Positions 1-9,289 of a stretch of DNA of 33,820 nucleotides are shown in pieces. Both the position numbers and the translations under genes were made by a program. How positions within the stretch are numbered: the stretch's first letter is position 1; each line of letters opens with the position of its first letter. The DNA is from [Eubacterium] yurii subsp. margaretiae ATCC 43715 (GTDB lineage: Bacteria; Bacillota; Clostridia; Peptostreptococcales; Filifactoraceae): contig GL405246.1 in assembly GCA_000146855.1 (NCBI GenBank), forward strand, positions 2,431,837 to 2,465,656. The letters run 5' to 3'. The notes under the pieces were generated by a model, which saw only the letters and a program-made list of their open reading frames with translations, had not been told where the DNA came from and searched no databases.

Positions 1-72
1 AAATGGAGATTAGTATTAATTAAAATATAATTTAAAATCAAGATTTTTAATTATGAAAAGGAGGAAAGATCA

Positions 73-1200
73 ATGTTTGAAGAGATAAAAAACATGTTTG
101 GATTTGGATGTATGAGACTGCCCATGAATGGTGAAAAAGTGGATGATGTAGAGTTTATCAAGATGATAGAAGCATTTTTGCAAAACGGATTCAACTATTT
201 TGACACAGCTCATGGCTATATATCAGGAGAAAGCGAAAAAGCTATAAAAAGATGTCTAACATCAAGGTATGATAGAGATAAATACCTGCTTACGAACAAA
301 CTTACCGAACCATATTTTAAGAACAACGAAGATATAAGACCTTTTTTTGAGAGCCAGCTTGAGCTTTGCGGAGTAGACTACTTCGACTTTTATCTGATGC
401 ACGCACAAAACAAGGATAATTTTGAGCATTTTAAAAAGTGCAGAGCCTATGAAACTGCATTGGAGCTGAAAAACGAAGGAAAGATAAGACATTTCGGCAT
501 ATCATTCCATGACACAGCAGATGTACTCGACAAGATATTAAGCCAGTATCCACAGATAGAATTAGTACAAATCCAACTCAACTACATCGACTATGAGGAC
601 AACTCCGTACAAGGTCGCAAAAATATGGAAGTCTGTAGAAAGCACGGCAAGCCTATGGTGATAATGGAGCCTATAAAAGGTGGCAGTCTTGCCAATTTAC
701 CGGAAGATGCCGGAAAATACTTTGATGAAATATCTTCAAACAGCTATGCAAGTTATGCTATGAGATTTGCAGCGGACTTTGACGATGTGATAATGGTACT
801 GTCAGGCATGGGCACATCTGATCAAATGAACGACAATATCAAACATATGAAGGATTTTAAACATCTTACTGAAATAGAGAAAAATGCAATCGAAAATGTA
901 TGTAAGGTGATGAAGTCTAAGGATGTAATTCCATGTACAGACTGTAAATACTGTGTAGATGGCTGTCCGCAGAAGATACTCATACCCAATCTCTTCTCAT
1001 GTTACAATGCCAAGACTGTATATAAGGATTGGAATCAGGACTTTTACTATGATACTGTACTTACTTCCAATAACGGCAAGGCATCAGACTGTATTAAATG
1101 TAAGAAATGTGAAAAAGTCTGTCCTCAGCACCTTGTTATCACATCTTTACTTGAAGATGTGGCAAAAGAATTCGAGAAAAAAACTGAAAGCATAAGTTAA
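73..1200 (+). CDS. Aldo/keto reductase with C-terminal 2x[4Fe-4S] ferredoxin domain
   Basis: A 375-residue protein that is probably a cytosolic NAD(P)H- or ferredoxin-linked oxidoreductase. The N-terminal ~280 residues are an aldo/keto reductase barrel: FDTAHGY carries the expected catalytic Asp/Tyr, followed by LTNK (Lys) and LMHAQ (His). The C-terminal ~90 residues hold two cysteine clusters, CTDCKYCVDGC and CIKCKKCEKVC, each able to bind a [4Fe-4S] cluster. This fused architecture is common in anaerobic Firmicutes; the substrate is unknown. The start is well supported by AAAAGGAGG at 55-64. It is alone in its transcription unit, and the terminator at 1407-1442 lies about 200 bases downstream. 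Fold certain, exact reaction not assigned. Confidence 0.9.
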   Translation: MFEEIKNMFGFGCMRLPMNGEKVDDVEFIKMIEAFLQNGFNYFDTAHGYISGESEKAIKRCLTSRYDRDKYLLTNKLTEPYFKNNEDIRPFFESQLELCGVDYFDFYLMHAQNKDNFEHFKKCRAYETALELKNEGKIRHFGISFHDTADVLDKILSQYPQIELVQIQLNYIDYEDNSVQGRKNMEVCRKHGKPMVIMEPIKGGSLANLPEDAGKYFDEISSNSYASYAMRFAADFDDVIMVLSGMGTSDQMNDNIKHMKDFKHLTEIEKNAIENVCKVMKSKDVIPCTDCKYCVDGCPQKILIPNLFSCYNAKTVYKDWNQDFYYDTVLTSNNGKASDCIKCKKCEKVCPQHLVITSLLEDVAKEFEKKTESIS

Positions 1201-1346
1201 TAATGATGCTATTTTAACAAATTTGTCAATAAATAATATCCATTTTTCTATTAGATTTTAGTATTATAATAAAAATCTATTAAAAGCCATATAATTGTAT
1301 TACCGTAAGATTGTTGATAATTGATAAACTGTAATGTCATTAGTCA

Positions 1347-1507
1347 TAAATACTTTACATTATAAATAGTGATTAGTGTTAGTGTTAATAATAGTATAAA
1401 TCAAAGAAAAAGTAGTAGACGATATACACCTACTACTTTTTTATTACTAAAATGAGTTATTGTAAAATAACTTTATACTAATCACCGTTTATAATGTCAT
1501 ATATTTA
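1347..1507. repeat. 161-bp imperfect palindromic element with ~30-bp terminal inverted repeats
   Basis: Bases 1347-1376 and the reverse complement of 1478-1507 match at 25 of 30 positions; the shared core is ACATTATAAA then GTGATTAG. A perfect terminator hairpin sits in the middle. The shape fits a MITE-like non-autonomous element or an extended bidirectional terminator. No coding potential was seen. The remainder of the 1201-1675 gap is A+T-rich sequence without recognised features. Confidence 0.5.
1407..1442. terminator. Bidirectional intrinsic terminator
   Basis: Stem AAAAAGTAGTAG (1407-1418) pairs with CTACTACTTTTT (1430-1441) around an 11-base loop, with T-runs on both strands. It can end the aldo/keto reductase transcript from the left and the pilin operon from the right. 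Confidence 0.8.
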
Positions 1508-1675
1508 GGTTTATTGAAATCTTATTTTTATAGTTTTCAACAACTTATCCTTAATATATTTTAGGACTATTTAATCGATTTTTAGTATTAACAGTCTTTA
1601 ATATAAAGCTTTTAGGAATAAGTTATTATACTTAGTATTCTTATTTCAGTAAATATACCATTATAACTATGATTC

Positions 1676-3445
1676 TTATTTCATCTTATCAGGACCATCA
1701 AATACGCCCATACTTACTCCTATGTCAGTTACTATAGCTTGGAGTGCTTCATCAAGAGCAGTAGTATTATCAGCATCATAAGTCTGTACTTCATTACCTG
1801 TCTGTCTTAGATAGGCATTTATTGAATCTGGTGGTATACTACCACCAACAGGGAAACCCAGTTTCTCTTTTTCTGATGCTACTCCAGAAAATCCTATAAG
1901 ATATGCCTTTTTATAAAGATCCTTAGGATTATTACCGTTAGTAGAATTAGTAACTCTCCTAATATATCCCATAGATCCACTATAATCATATTTTCTTCCT
2001 AATTTATATCCATTTATACTATTATAGAAAGGTCTACTATCAGCTGTATAACTTGTGTTATTTTTTATTATAGATACCGCACTTGGTACACCGTCAGTCA
2101 GAAGTATCATATATCTGTTTTCTACTCCCTGATCTTTCATCTGTTGTAATATCTCAAGGGCTGTCAGTAAAGCAAATCCAGTATTAGTAGATTGACCATA
2201 AGCAGGATATTCCCCTGTATGATCTGATACAGTAAGTTTCATATTAGCCTTATTTACTACCAAGTCTTTTGCTTGTGCCAATCCTGCACTAGTTTCAAGC
2301 TTGAGAGGACCAAATTTTCTTTTTTGTGCCATAGCCAAAGTTGTAAAGTACTTAACACTATGATTACTTGGACTGTCCATGGCGTGCTCAGCTTCCTCAA
2401 GTCCACCTAAAGTTCCAGAATAGTCTGCAATACCATGATTATAGTCAAACATATATGCTTCTATCTGTAAATTTTTGGTTACAGCCAAGTCATGAACCCT
2501 TGGTAAGAATGTATTCACCATTGCATCTCCAAGAATAACCTTTCTTGTAGCAATTGCAGTGTTTTTATTTTGTACATCTGCCTCAGTAAATACTTCAGGT
2601 TTTACATGGTCACTTTTATATCTATAAAGTTTATTACCTTTTTTGTCTGTTTTATAATGATATATATATCCTAATTGATATCTATCATGCCCTGTTTTAA
2701 AAGGATAATAGTTATCCATAGTAAATTTCATTGAAGCAGAACTGTCAATTACAAATACAAAACCAACTTTACCCCCTGAACCTTTTTTTCCGGGTTGAAT
2801 TACTCCATTGTCATAAGCAAGAGCAGTGATCTTATCTATACCGCCTTGAAGGTGCCTTGATAGTAGGATTTGGTTAACGTTAGGAAGTTGTATATCTTCC
2901 TTAAGTTCAAACTCATCATTAATAGGTTTACCCATTACATTTGCTGATGACTTACCTGTGATGGTAATATTAAGCATATCTTTATCAAGTTTTTTTCTGT
3001 AATTAGTATCATTTTTATAAAACTCAAGGTTATAATCTATCTTATCACCTGTCATTATATCCTTTTTGTCACCTGCTGTAAGAGGAAGGACATTAAATTT
3101 ATTCGATGCCTTATCATATACAATATTTGCAAGGAATCTATTGCCTTTATCATCTTTTCTAAATGCTATATAGTTGTACTTGTGGTCCAATCTTTGAAGA
3201 TTCATGTCCTCCATATATACTTCCTTACCTACAAGATGGACTTGGACAGATCTCTTGAGTATACTCTTGATATTATCCATAGATGTCTTGACTCCTGTCT
3301 GTACATCCACTCTCTGATTGTATGTGGCATTTGCCCTAAATGAGTCACCTATAAGTCTGTCTGTAGCTATGAATAGCAAAATAGCAGATATAGCTACTAC
3401 TGCAAGTAACTCGACAAGCGTAAATGCCTTTTTCTTTGTATTCAT
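1676..3445 (-). CDS. Modular type IV prepilin with von Willebrand factor A domain
   Basis: A 589-residue protein. The N-terminus is a class III signal peptide (KKKA|FTLVELL) with the conserved Glu at +5 and a hydrophobic helix to about residue 27; the residue before the cleavage site is Ala7 rather than the usual Gly. From about residue 228 a vWA domain follows: the MIDAS motif D234-S-S236-A-S238 is complete, Thr422 is a candidate third element, and T450-D-G452 supplies the last Asp. Such pilins are known as modular minor pilins, for example vWA pilins of Streptococcus sanguinis that bind host proteins. It is the last gene of the pilin operon, 12 bases after its neighbour, with AAAGGAG before ATG. 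Role inferred: tip adhesin of a type IV pilus. Ligand unknown. Confidence 0.88.
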   Translation of the reverse strand: MNTKKKAFTLVELLAVVAISAILLFIATDRLIGDSFRANATYNQRVDVQTGVKTSMDNIKSILKRSVQVHLVGKEVYMEDMNLQRLDHKYNYIAFRKDDKGNRFLANIVYDKASNKFNVLPLTAGDKKDIMTGDKIDYNLEFYKNDTNYRKKLDKDMLNITITGKSSANVMGKPINDEFELKEDIQLPNVNQILLSRHLQGGIDKITALAYDNGVIQPGKKGSGGKVGFVFVIDSSASMKFTMDNYYPFKTGHDRYQLGYIYHYKTDKKGNKLYRYKSDHVKPEVFTEADVQNKNTAIATRKVILGDAMVNTFLPRVHDLAVTKNLQIEAYMFDYNHGIADYSGTLGGLEEAEHAMDSPSNHSVKYFTTLAMAQKRKFGPLKLETSAGLAQAKDLVVNKANMKLTVSDHTGEYPAYGQSTNTGFALLTALEILQQMKDQGVENRYMILLTDGVPSAVSIIKNNTSYTADSRPFYNSINGYKLGRKYDYSGSMGYIRRVTNSTNGNNPKDLYKKAYLIGFSGVASEKEKLGFPVGGSIPPDSINAYLRQTGNEVQTYDADNTTALDEALQAIVTDIGVSMGVFDGPDKMK

Positions 3446-3457
3446 TTTATTCTCCTT

Positions 3458-5497
3458 TTAGTACTTAGATAAATACCAGCTGTCAAATTTTCCATCTTCT
3501 CCTCTTTCTTTAAGAGTAAGATATTTTCTGTATAGATAATTCATAGTATTTTCTACATCTTTATCGGTATACGAAGTAGAGTAAGCAAGTATATCTGCTA
3601 TCTCAAGTACAGGTTCTACATTTGAGTTAAGCACTGTATCTATTGCACCTGTGCTGTTTTTAAGCAGTTTTACAGATTGACCGAAAGTAAATGCCTTACT
3701 CATATCTGAATCATTAAAAGTAAATATCTTTTTTGCTCTAGTAGCTATACGCTTTGCTGAATCCCTATACAAAAGATGTACATACACTGTACCGCCTCTT
3801 TTATCTATAGCCATTATATTGAAATCTTCTCTTTCATCTCTCTTCGTTCCTATCTTCTTGTCATACTCTAAAGAATCAAAGATAAATTGACCACTTTCAT
3901 CAGTATAAAGTTTAGTATCATTTATATTCCCTTCTTCTTTTATTATAGGATTACCTGCCTTATTAAATAAAGCTGACTTTATCTTACCATCAGAGTCAAC
4001 AAAAAGCAAGAATCCCTGAGTTTCTCCAGCTAATAAGTCTCCTGTATTATAGTCATAGTTATAAGAAAGCAGTGAATATGGGAATTTTTGTGAACTTCCA
4101 AATCTATCGTAGTAGTTTCTAGCATTGAATTTTATAAATATAGTTTTATCTCCACCACCACCGGCAGGGAAAGTAATAGAATTGGCAGCATTCATCATCT
4201 TATAGTACAAAGTGTTACCATAAGGTTTTGTAATATCAGGTAACTTCTTATCAATACCTTCAGTATCTTTGACAACTACCTCTTGCATAAATCCATTAGG
4301 AACTACTATAGCTCCTGATACCCTCGTTCCTATATCTAAGAAGTTTCTTACATCATTATTTCCCCATGTAAAGTCATATATAGTTCCTTTTTGAGTCATT
4401 GCATTCCCATAATTTGTATCTGTGTTATTATCCACATCAAAAAGGGAATAATATTTGTTTTGCTCACTTTTACTTCTTGCTATTGCAAGGTTCGGATCAA
4501 TATGAACATCAAGATTTTTTACATAAGGTAAACCTATATAGTGAATGACATTTTGTTTATTTTTATCTTGATTTGAAAAAGTACTGTTCTTAGCCCCTGT
4601 ACGACCATTAAGATTAAAAGTAACTGCCTCTGCTGCAAAGTCTCTATCTATAGTATTGATATATCCTGCTTTATCACTCGCATAGGTAGGAACTGTATAA
4701 GTTGCAGATATACTGCTCTTAGAGTTTGAATCATATTCCTTATCAATAAATCCAAATGTATCAGGAGAAACTGTAAATGGGAATATGTTCTTATTATATC
4801 CATCATGGAAATAAGAGTATATATTACTATTAAAAGTTATAGGAGAAACCAAAAATCTAAGTCTGGATAATTGTAACTTAGACTCATTACCATCGTGTTT
4901 AATATTATAATCTACTCTTATGCTTGTTGGTGTTCCCCCCGGTACATCAGCCTTAGGTAGGTAAAAAAATCTTCCACCTTGATCTATAGCCATATTATCA
5001 ATTGATGCTGTAGGGGATTCTTTATATCCTGTACTCACAAAGGTAAAAGTAGTGTCAGTAGTATTCGGGTTATTATATACTATTGTATTCGTCTTTGAAT
5101 CCATAGATACAAAGTAACCTTTGATTGTATTTACTGATACACTTCCACCACCATTTGGCGGTGTTATATTAAATATACCTGAAACATCTACATTTATAGG
5201 TGCACCCTTTTCAGGTTGTCCTGTAGTTGTATTAAGTCCATCTATCTTATCATAGTTTTTCGGTTTATCTGCTGGGTTCTTAACAGCTCTTTGGTTATAT
5301 ATATATGCCTCTTTTACATCTATAATACCATCTTCCATTGCAGATAAGGTATCCGAATTTTTAGCAATTGTATTTCTAAGCTTAGGAGTGCCTTGTATAG
5401 CTTGGTCAAACAGTGCCGCTGAGAACAAAAATACGAATACGAGCAAAGCCATAGCTACTATAAGCTCCATAAGGGTGAAACCTTTGTTTTTCTTCAT
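3458..5497 (-). CDS. Large type IV prepilin-like minor pilin
   Basis: A 679-residue protein. Residues 1-30 are a clear class III signal: KNKG|FTLMELIVA with Gly at -1, Glu at +5 and one hydrophobic helix. The remaining ~640 residues are an extracellular region rich in Asn, Asp, Thr and Tyr with no domain I recognise. Ordinary pilins are 120-200 residues, so this is a modular pilin with a large grafted head. ATG at 5497 follows AAGGTGATT. It sits between a small pilin-like protein and the vWA pilin and may form a complex with them at the pilus tip. The pilin character is seen directly; the function of the head is unknown. Confidence 0.82.
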   Translation of the reverse strand: MKKNKGFTLMELIVAMALLVFVFLFSAALFDQAIQGTPKLRNTIAKNSDTLSAMEDGIIDVKEAYIYNQRAVKNPADKPKNYDKIDGLNTTTGQPEKGAPINVDVSGIFNITPPNGGGSVSVNTIKGYFVSMDSKTNTIVYNNPNTTDTTFTFVSTGYKESPTASIDNMAIDQGGRFFYLPKADVPGGTPTSIRVDYNIKHDGNESKLQLSRLRFLVSPITFNSNIYSYFHDGYNKNIFPFTVSPDTFGFIDKEYDSNSKSSISATYTVPTYASDKAGYINTIDRDFAAEAVTFNLNGRTGAKNSTFSNQDKNKQNVIHYIGLPYVKNLDVHIDPNLAIARSKSEQNKYYSLFDVDNNTDTNYGNAMTQKGTIYDFTWGNNDVRNFLDIGTRVSGAIVVPNGFMQEVVVKDTEGIDKKLPDITKPYGNTLYYKMMNAANSITFPAGGGGDKTIFIKFNARNYYDRFGSSQKFPYSLLSYNYDYNTGDLLAGETQGFLLFVDSDGKIKSALFNKAGNPIIKEEGNINDTKLYTDESGQFIFDSLEYDKKIGTKRDEREDFNIMAIDKRGGTVYVHLLYRDSAKRIATRAKKIFTFNDSDMSKAFTFGQSVKLLKNSTGAIDTVLNSNVEPVLEIADILAYSTSYTDKDVENTMNYLYRKYLTLKERGEDGKFDSWYLSKY

Positions 5498-5589
5498 ATA
5501 ATCACCTTCATTATTTGTCTTATTTGAGTTAGTTATCTATTTTATAATTTTAAAAAATCTCTTTAGTCTTATATCTTTAAATCAAGGTC

Positions 5590-6153
5590 TTAAGGATTTT
5601 GTACATTACCATCATAAAGCTTTCCTGCAGTAGGATCGTCACAGAATATAAACATAGTCACATAGTGTGTATCTTTGGGTTTATCAGGGTTATCATTCTT
5701 GTCAAGCTTACCCTTTGATAATATCCTAAAATACCATCTGATATCAGTACCACCACCTGCAACAGGTACAGACAATTTTCTTAAATCTACGGACAAATCC
5801 ACATAACCTAGAACTTGACCGGCTTTGTTCTTGATTTGAACATTGCTTTTTGTCATTATATTGTCCTTTGGCTTGTCAAAACCACCGCCTGCAACACCAC
5901 CTCTGCCTAGTACATTACCGCCTGTAACATCTTCTACCAAGGCAGCATAAGTCATCTCGGCTCCTGCATTTGCTATATAATATGCCTTGCTTCTCTGAGT
6001 ATCATTTATTATATCATTGGAATGAGCTCTTGCTAATAGTGTAACTGCTAAGATAACAGACAACATTATTATAGTGATGATAATAACCATAAATAAGAGA
6101 AATCCCTTATGTTTTTTCCTCGTCATTTCTTTATTTTGAACATTTATTTTCAT
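5590..6153 (-). CDS. PilX/GspK-like minor pilin lacking Glu at +5
   Basis: A 187-residue protein with an 11-residue hydrophilic stretch before MTRKKHKG|FLLFM and then a long hydrophobic helix. The Gly cleavage site is present, but position +5 is Met instead of Glu. Loss of Glu5 is typical of the GspK/PilX class that caps the pilus tip. After the helix comes a SKAYYIANAGAE segment, which is characteristic of PilX N-terminal regions. It is the second gene of the operon, 46 bases after the first pilin gene; AAGGGA precedes the ATG. Whether it is processed by the prepilin peptidase is inferred. No peptidase, ATPase or platform gene lies in this window. Confidence 0.78.
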   Translation of the reverse strand: MKINVQNKEMTRKKHKGFLLFMVIIITIIMLSVILAVTLLARAHSNDIINDTQRSKAYYIANAGAEMTYAALVEDVTGGNVLGRGGVAGGGFDKPKDNIMTKSNVQIKNKAGQVLGYVDLSVDLRKLSVPVAGGGTDIRWYFRILSKGKLDKNDNPDKPKDTHYVTMFIFCDDPTAGKLYDGNVQNP

Positions 6154-6199
6154 ATAATCCCTTCTTTCGCTTCTATTACAAAAGCGGACATCCTTGTAA

Positions 6200-6751
6200 T
6201 TATTTCAGTTCCACATAATTTCCAACTACTATAAATTTGTTATTTACCAAGGTATTATAATCTTTTATATTTCCTGAGGCATCCATATCATAAATCCCAT
6301 AAGTAAGAGATGCCTTATCTCCCCTTGAAGAAAAAGTACCATCAGATTCTGAAAACATAAATGTAGTCTTTAATACTCCTCTTTCAAACTTTACCTCAAC
6401 TTGCCTATACTCTGCAACAAATGGTGTATTTAATTTGTATCCATTAGCTGATCCGCTATCTTTGGATATGTTTGTACTATCAAACACATCTTTTACAGAA
6501 ATATAATCAAGTACATTCTTCCCCTGTGAATTCTTGCTGAAAAAATTCGCCGGTCTTTGAGCAGGATTGATATTATCCTTAATCCAATAGTCTATGGCAT
6601 TTACAAATATCTTGTGAGTTGTATTTGTCTGATTCTTACTTACACCGTCTCTAGTTTCTGACATTGTAGGTACCACCATCATCAGCAATATACCAATTAT
6701 AACCACAACTGTTACCAATTCTACAAGAGTAAAACCTCTTGACTTCCTCAT
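6200..6751 (-). CDS. Type IV prepilin, first gene of the pilin operon
   Basis: A 183-residue protein of normal pilin size. RKSRG|FTLVELVTVVVIIGIL is a textbook class III signal with Gly at -1 and Glu at +5, followed by a ~150-residue soluble head. An RGD triplet occurs at residues 143-145; it could be chance. ATG at 6751 follows the strong ribosome binding site AAGGGGGC. It leads a four-gene minus-strand unit with three further prepilin-like proteins. By analogy with GspH/PilE-type proteins it could be a major or minor pilin; the sequence alone does not decide. Confidence 0.82.
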   Translation of the reverse strand: MRKSRGFTLVELVTVVVIIGILLMMVVPTMSETRDGVSKNQTNTTHKIFVNAIDYWIKDNINPAQRPANFFSKNSQGKNVLDYISVKDVFDSTNISKDSGSANGYKLNTPFVAEYRQVEVKFERGVLKTTFMFSESDGTFSSRGDKASLTYGIYDMDASGNIKDYNTLVNNKFIVVGNYVELK

Positions 6752-7538
6752 AAATAAGCCCCCTTAAGAAGTTTATAATTTCAATTAAATATTTCAATAA
6801 TGACATAAATATTTTTGTATAATTATTTTATCTGAATATAAAATACCAAATAATAAAATAGCATATAAAATCTGTGAATAATAAAGTAAAATCCTGCAAG
6901 TGTCTGGTCACAAAACCCATATCAGCAGGTATGTATTGTTCCAAAACATAGTGTAAAAAACTCCACCCATCATAGTTTTATTACAACATACACTATGCAC
7001 AATTCCAATACCCAATTATTAAATTTATATTCTTAAAACCTATAAAAAATTAATTTTTTAATAAATTTTATGGAAGAAAATAACATATTTTTTACACATT
7101 TTATATTTTTTTTATATTATACTACTTTTTTTCATATTATACTATAGTTTTCTAAAAAAATATAGTATAATTTGTATATTTTTAATGATTTATTTTTTAT
7201 TCTAATTTTCCATATTTATAATTGATTTTACTTTCTTTACATTATGTGATGACTTTGTTATAATATAACATTGAAATATTAACAAATAATTGTAATTTAT
7301 TTTTTAATCTTTTTAGCAATTTTTTAATAATACCATTTATTGGCAACTAAATTTCTTGTGGACAAAATATGTACTTAAAGATATTAATTTTTTTATTTTG
7401 AAAAAAATGGGACACTAATTCTTAAATGTTTGGATTTTTTCAATATAAAATTTTAAAATAAAATTTTAAAAATTTAGTAATAAATTTCACTAACTTTAAT
7501 AAATATTATAATTTTTTATAAATACAGGAAGGAATATC
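6752..7538. other. Divergent intergenic region with possible structured leader of the pilin operon
   Basis: A 787-base A+T-rich gap between the divergent pilin operon and sbcD. Between 6893 and 6997 it is less A+T rich and can form two hairpins: CCTGC (6893-6897) with GCAGG (6925-6929), and the 9-bp stem CATAGTGTA (6947-6955) with TACACTATG (6989-6997). On the minus strand this lies about 140-250 bases before the first pilin start, so it could be an RNA leader. I compared it by eye with c-di-GMP class I and II riboswitches and found no match. No open frame of interest. Confidence 0.35.
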
Positions 7539-8756
7539 ATGCGTATACTACATACTGCTGATTGGCATATAGGCAAGTCTTTAGACGGATTTTCAAGAAT
7601 AGAAGAACAAACAAAATTCTTGGATTTTTTTGTGGAAAAGGCTAAAAAAATAAATCCGGATTTAATAATAATAGCAGGAGATATATTCGACACTGCCAAT
7701 CCATCTGCTCTCGCTGAGACATTGTTCTATAATACTCTTAGCAATATCTCTGAAAATACCTCAGCTCTAACTGTTATAATAGCAGGAAATCACGACAGTC
7801 CCAAAAGACTTGCAAGTGCTAAGTCATTGGCAAAGTCTCACGGCATAATAATATATGAAAGTCACGATGATGAGATTGAAGTTGGAAATTATAAAAATAC
7901 AAGGGTGATATCTTGTAATAAAGGTGTTATAAAGGTTGAGATAAACGGTAAAATTGCCAACATACTTGCTCTGCCTTATATAAGTGAAAACCGGCTTGGA
8001 GAATCTTTTGCTGACCTTTCAGATACAGAAGAAAATATGTCAAAATCTTTTCAAGAAAAGTTTGAAGCCTTGATATATGAAAAGGAAAAGTACTTTGAAA
8101 AAGATGAATTTAATATAATGATAGCTCATCTCTTTGCTATAAAAGCAAGTGTTTCTGATGAAAAAGTTGGCTATTCTCTTGGCGGTGCTTATATAGTTGA
8201 CTCATCATCATTTGCTAAGACTGCTGACTATATCGCCTTAGGTCATGTGCATAAGTATCAGGTCATAGGTGGTACACAAAAAAGAGCTTATTACAGCGGC
8301 TCTCCCCTACATTATAACAAGACAGAAGTTAAGACAGAAAAAAAAGTCATACTCGATGTAACAATAGACGATGAAAAGAATATAAATGTAAATGAAGTGG
8401 AGATACCTATATTTAAGAAGATTGAAATTTGGAATGCTACTTCAATAGAAGATGCAGTAAAAATGAGTGAAGATAAAAAAGATGAAGAGTCTTTTGTCTA
8501 TCTAAATATCAAGACTGACAGACTGATATCCAACGAAGATATAAGGCTTATAAAATCAAATAAAAAGGACATAATTCAAATCACTCCTATAATGGAAATC
8601 GGCACAATTCAAATAGTAGCTGAAAATATGCTGGACAAGAGTGATGAAGAAAAATTTGTAGAGTTTTTCAAAGAAAAATATCAAACTTCTCCTCATGAAA
8701 ATATTATAAATAGATATTTGGATATAGTTAATTTCGATATAGAAGATTTGGAATAA
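7539..8756 (+). CDS. sbcD: Exonuclease subunit SbcD (Mre11 family)
   Basis: A 405-residue DNA nuclease of the calcineurin-like phosphoesterase superfamily. The metal-binding motifs are all present: D8-W-H10, G-D48-IFD, G-N84-H85-D86, H197 and G235-H-V-H238. The C-terminal ~120 residues match the SbcD capping domain in position. SbcD works with the SMC-like ATPase SbcC to process hairpins and double-strand ends. The usual downstream sbcC is absent: more than 600 noncoding bases follow. The ATG at 7539 has AGGAAGGA upstream. Function confident; its partner must be encoded elsewhere or be missing. Confidence 0.9.
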   Translation: MRILHTADWHIGKSLDGFSRIEEQTKFLDFFVEKAKKINPDLIIIAGDIFDTANPSALAETLFYNTLSNISENTSALTVIIAGNHDSPKRLASAKSLAKSHGIIIYESHDDEIEVGNYKNTRVISCNKGVIKVEINGKIANILALPYISENRLGESFADLSDTEENMSKSFQEKFEALIYEKEKYFEKDEFNIMIAHLFAIKASVSDEKVGYSLGGAYIVDSSSFAKTADYIALGHVHKYQVIGGTQKRAYYSGSPLHYNKTEVKTEKKVILDVTIDDEKNINVNEVEIPIFKKIEIWNATSIEDAVKMSEDKKDEESFVYLNIKTDRLISNEDIRLIKSNKKDIIQITPIMEIGTIQIVAENMLDKSDEEKFVEFFKEKYQTSPHENIINRYLDIVNFDIEDLE

Positions 8757-9289
8757 AAGGTCTGATTTTATTATTATATAATGCTTTTCAACATTTAATA
8801 TAGCTTTCCGTTTATAAAATAAAAAGATATTTTTCCAAATGTTTTGCAATAAATTAAATTTTTTGTTAAAAATATTCGATATACATTGTATCAAAAATTA
8901 ATTTATAATAACTTCTAAATTAAGGCTAAAATCACTTATATAATAATCAATATATTAAAAGTATAGAATATTTAGCTTATAATAATTATAAAAATATTGA
9001 TACTGTAGTTTTACAATATAATTAATTATATAAAAATCATTATTTATACAATAATCATAAGAAGCTTTGATTGACATTTTAGCTTTTTAAAAAATAATTT
9101 ACTAAAGCTTAAAAAATTTTGTAAATAAAATTAAATTTTTAAAATTTCTTAAATATTTTTATTTTTTTATATAATTTTATATAGATAAACTTCATACCTG
9201 TATTAATAATTATTCTTTTAACTTTTGCTTATTTACATTGTTTTAGGTATATGTATTAAAGAATTGGATATTAATTTTAAAAAATATGG
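8757..9289. other. A+T-rich noncoding spacer
   Basis: About 530 bases after sbcD with no open frame that looks coding. A promoter-like TTGACA at 9071-9076 with TAATTT 18 bases on has no obvious gene close behind, and may be chance in such A+T-rich DNA. Confidence 0.4.

Noticed and set aside
6623..6631. Functional RGD integrin motif (residues 143-145) of the first pilin
   Set aside because: A three-residue match is expected by chance; no supporting structural evidence. The coordinates are approximate.
6893..6997. c-di-GMP riboswitch before the pilin operon
   Set aside because: The conserved cores of class I and class II as I know them are not present; kept only as an unknown structured segment.
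9071..9099. Promoter for a small RNA downstream of sbcD
   Set aside because: TTGACA with a weak -10 in extremely A+T-rich DNA and no terminator behind it; not enough for a call.
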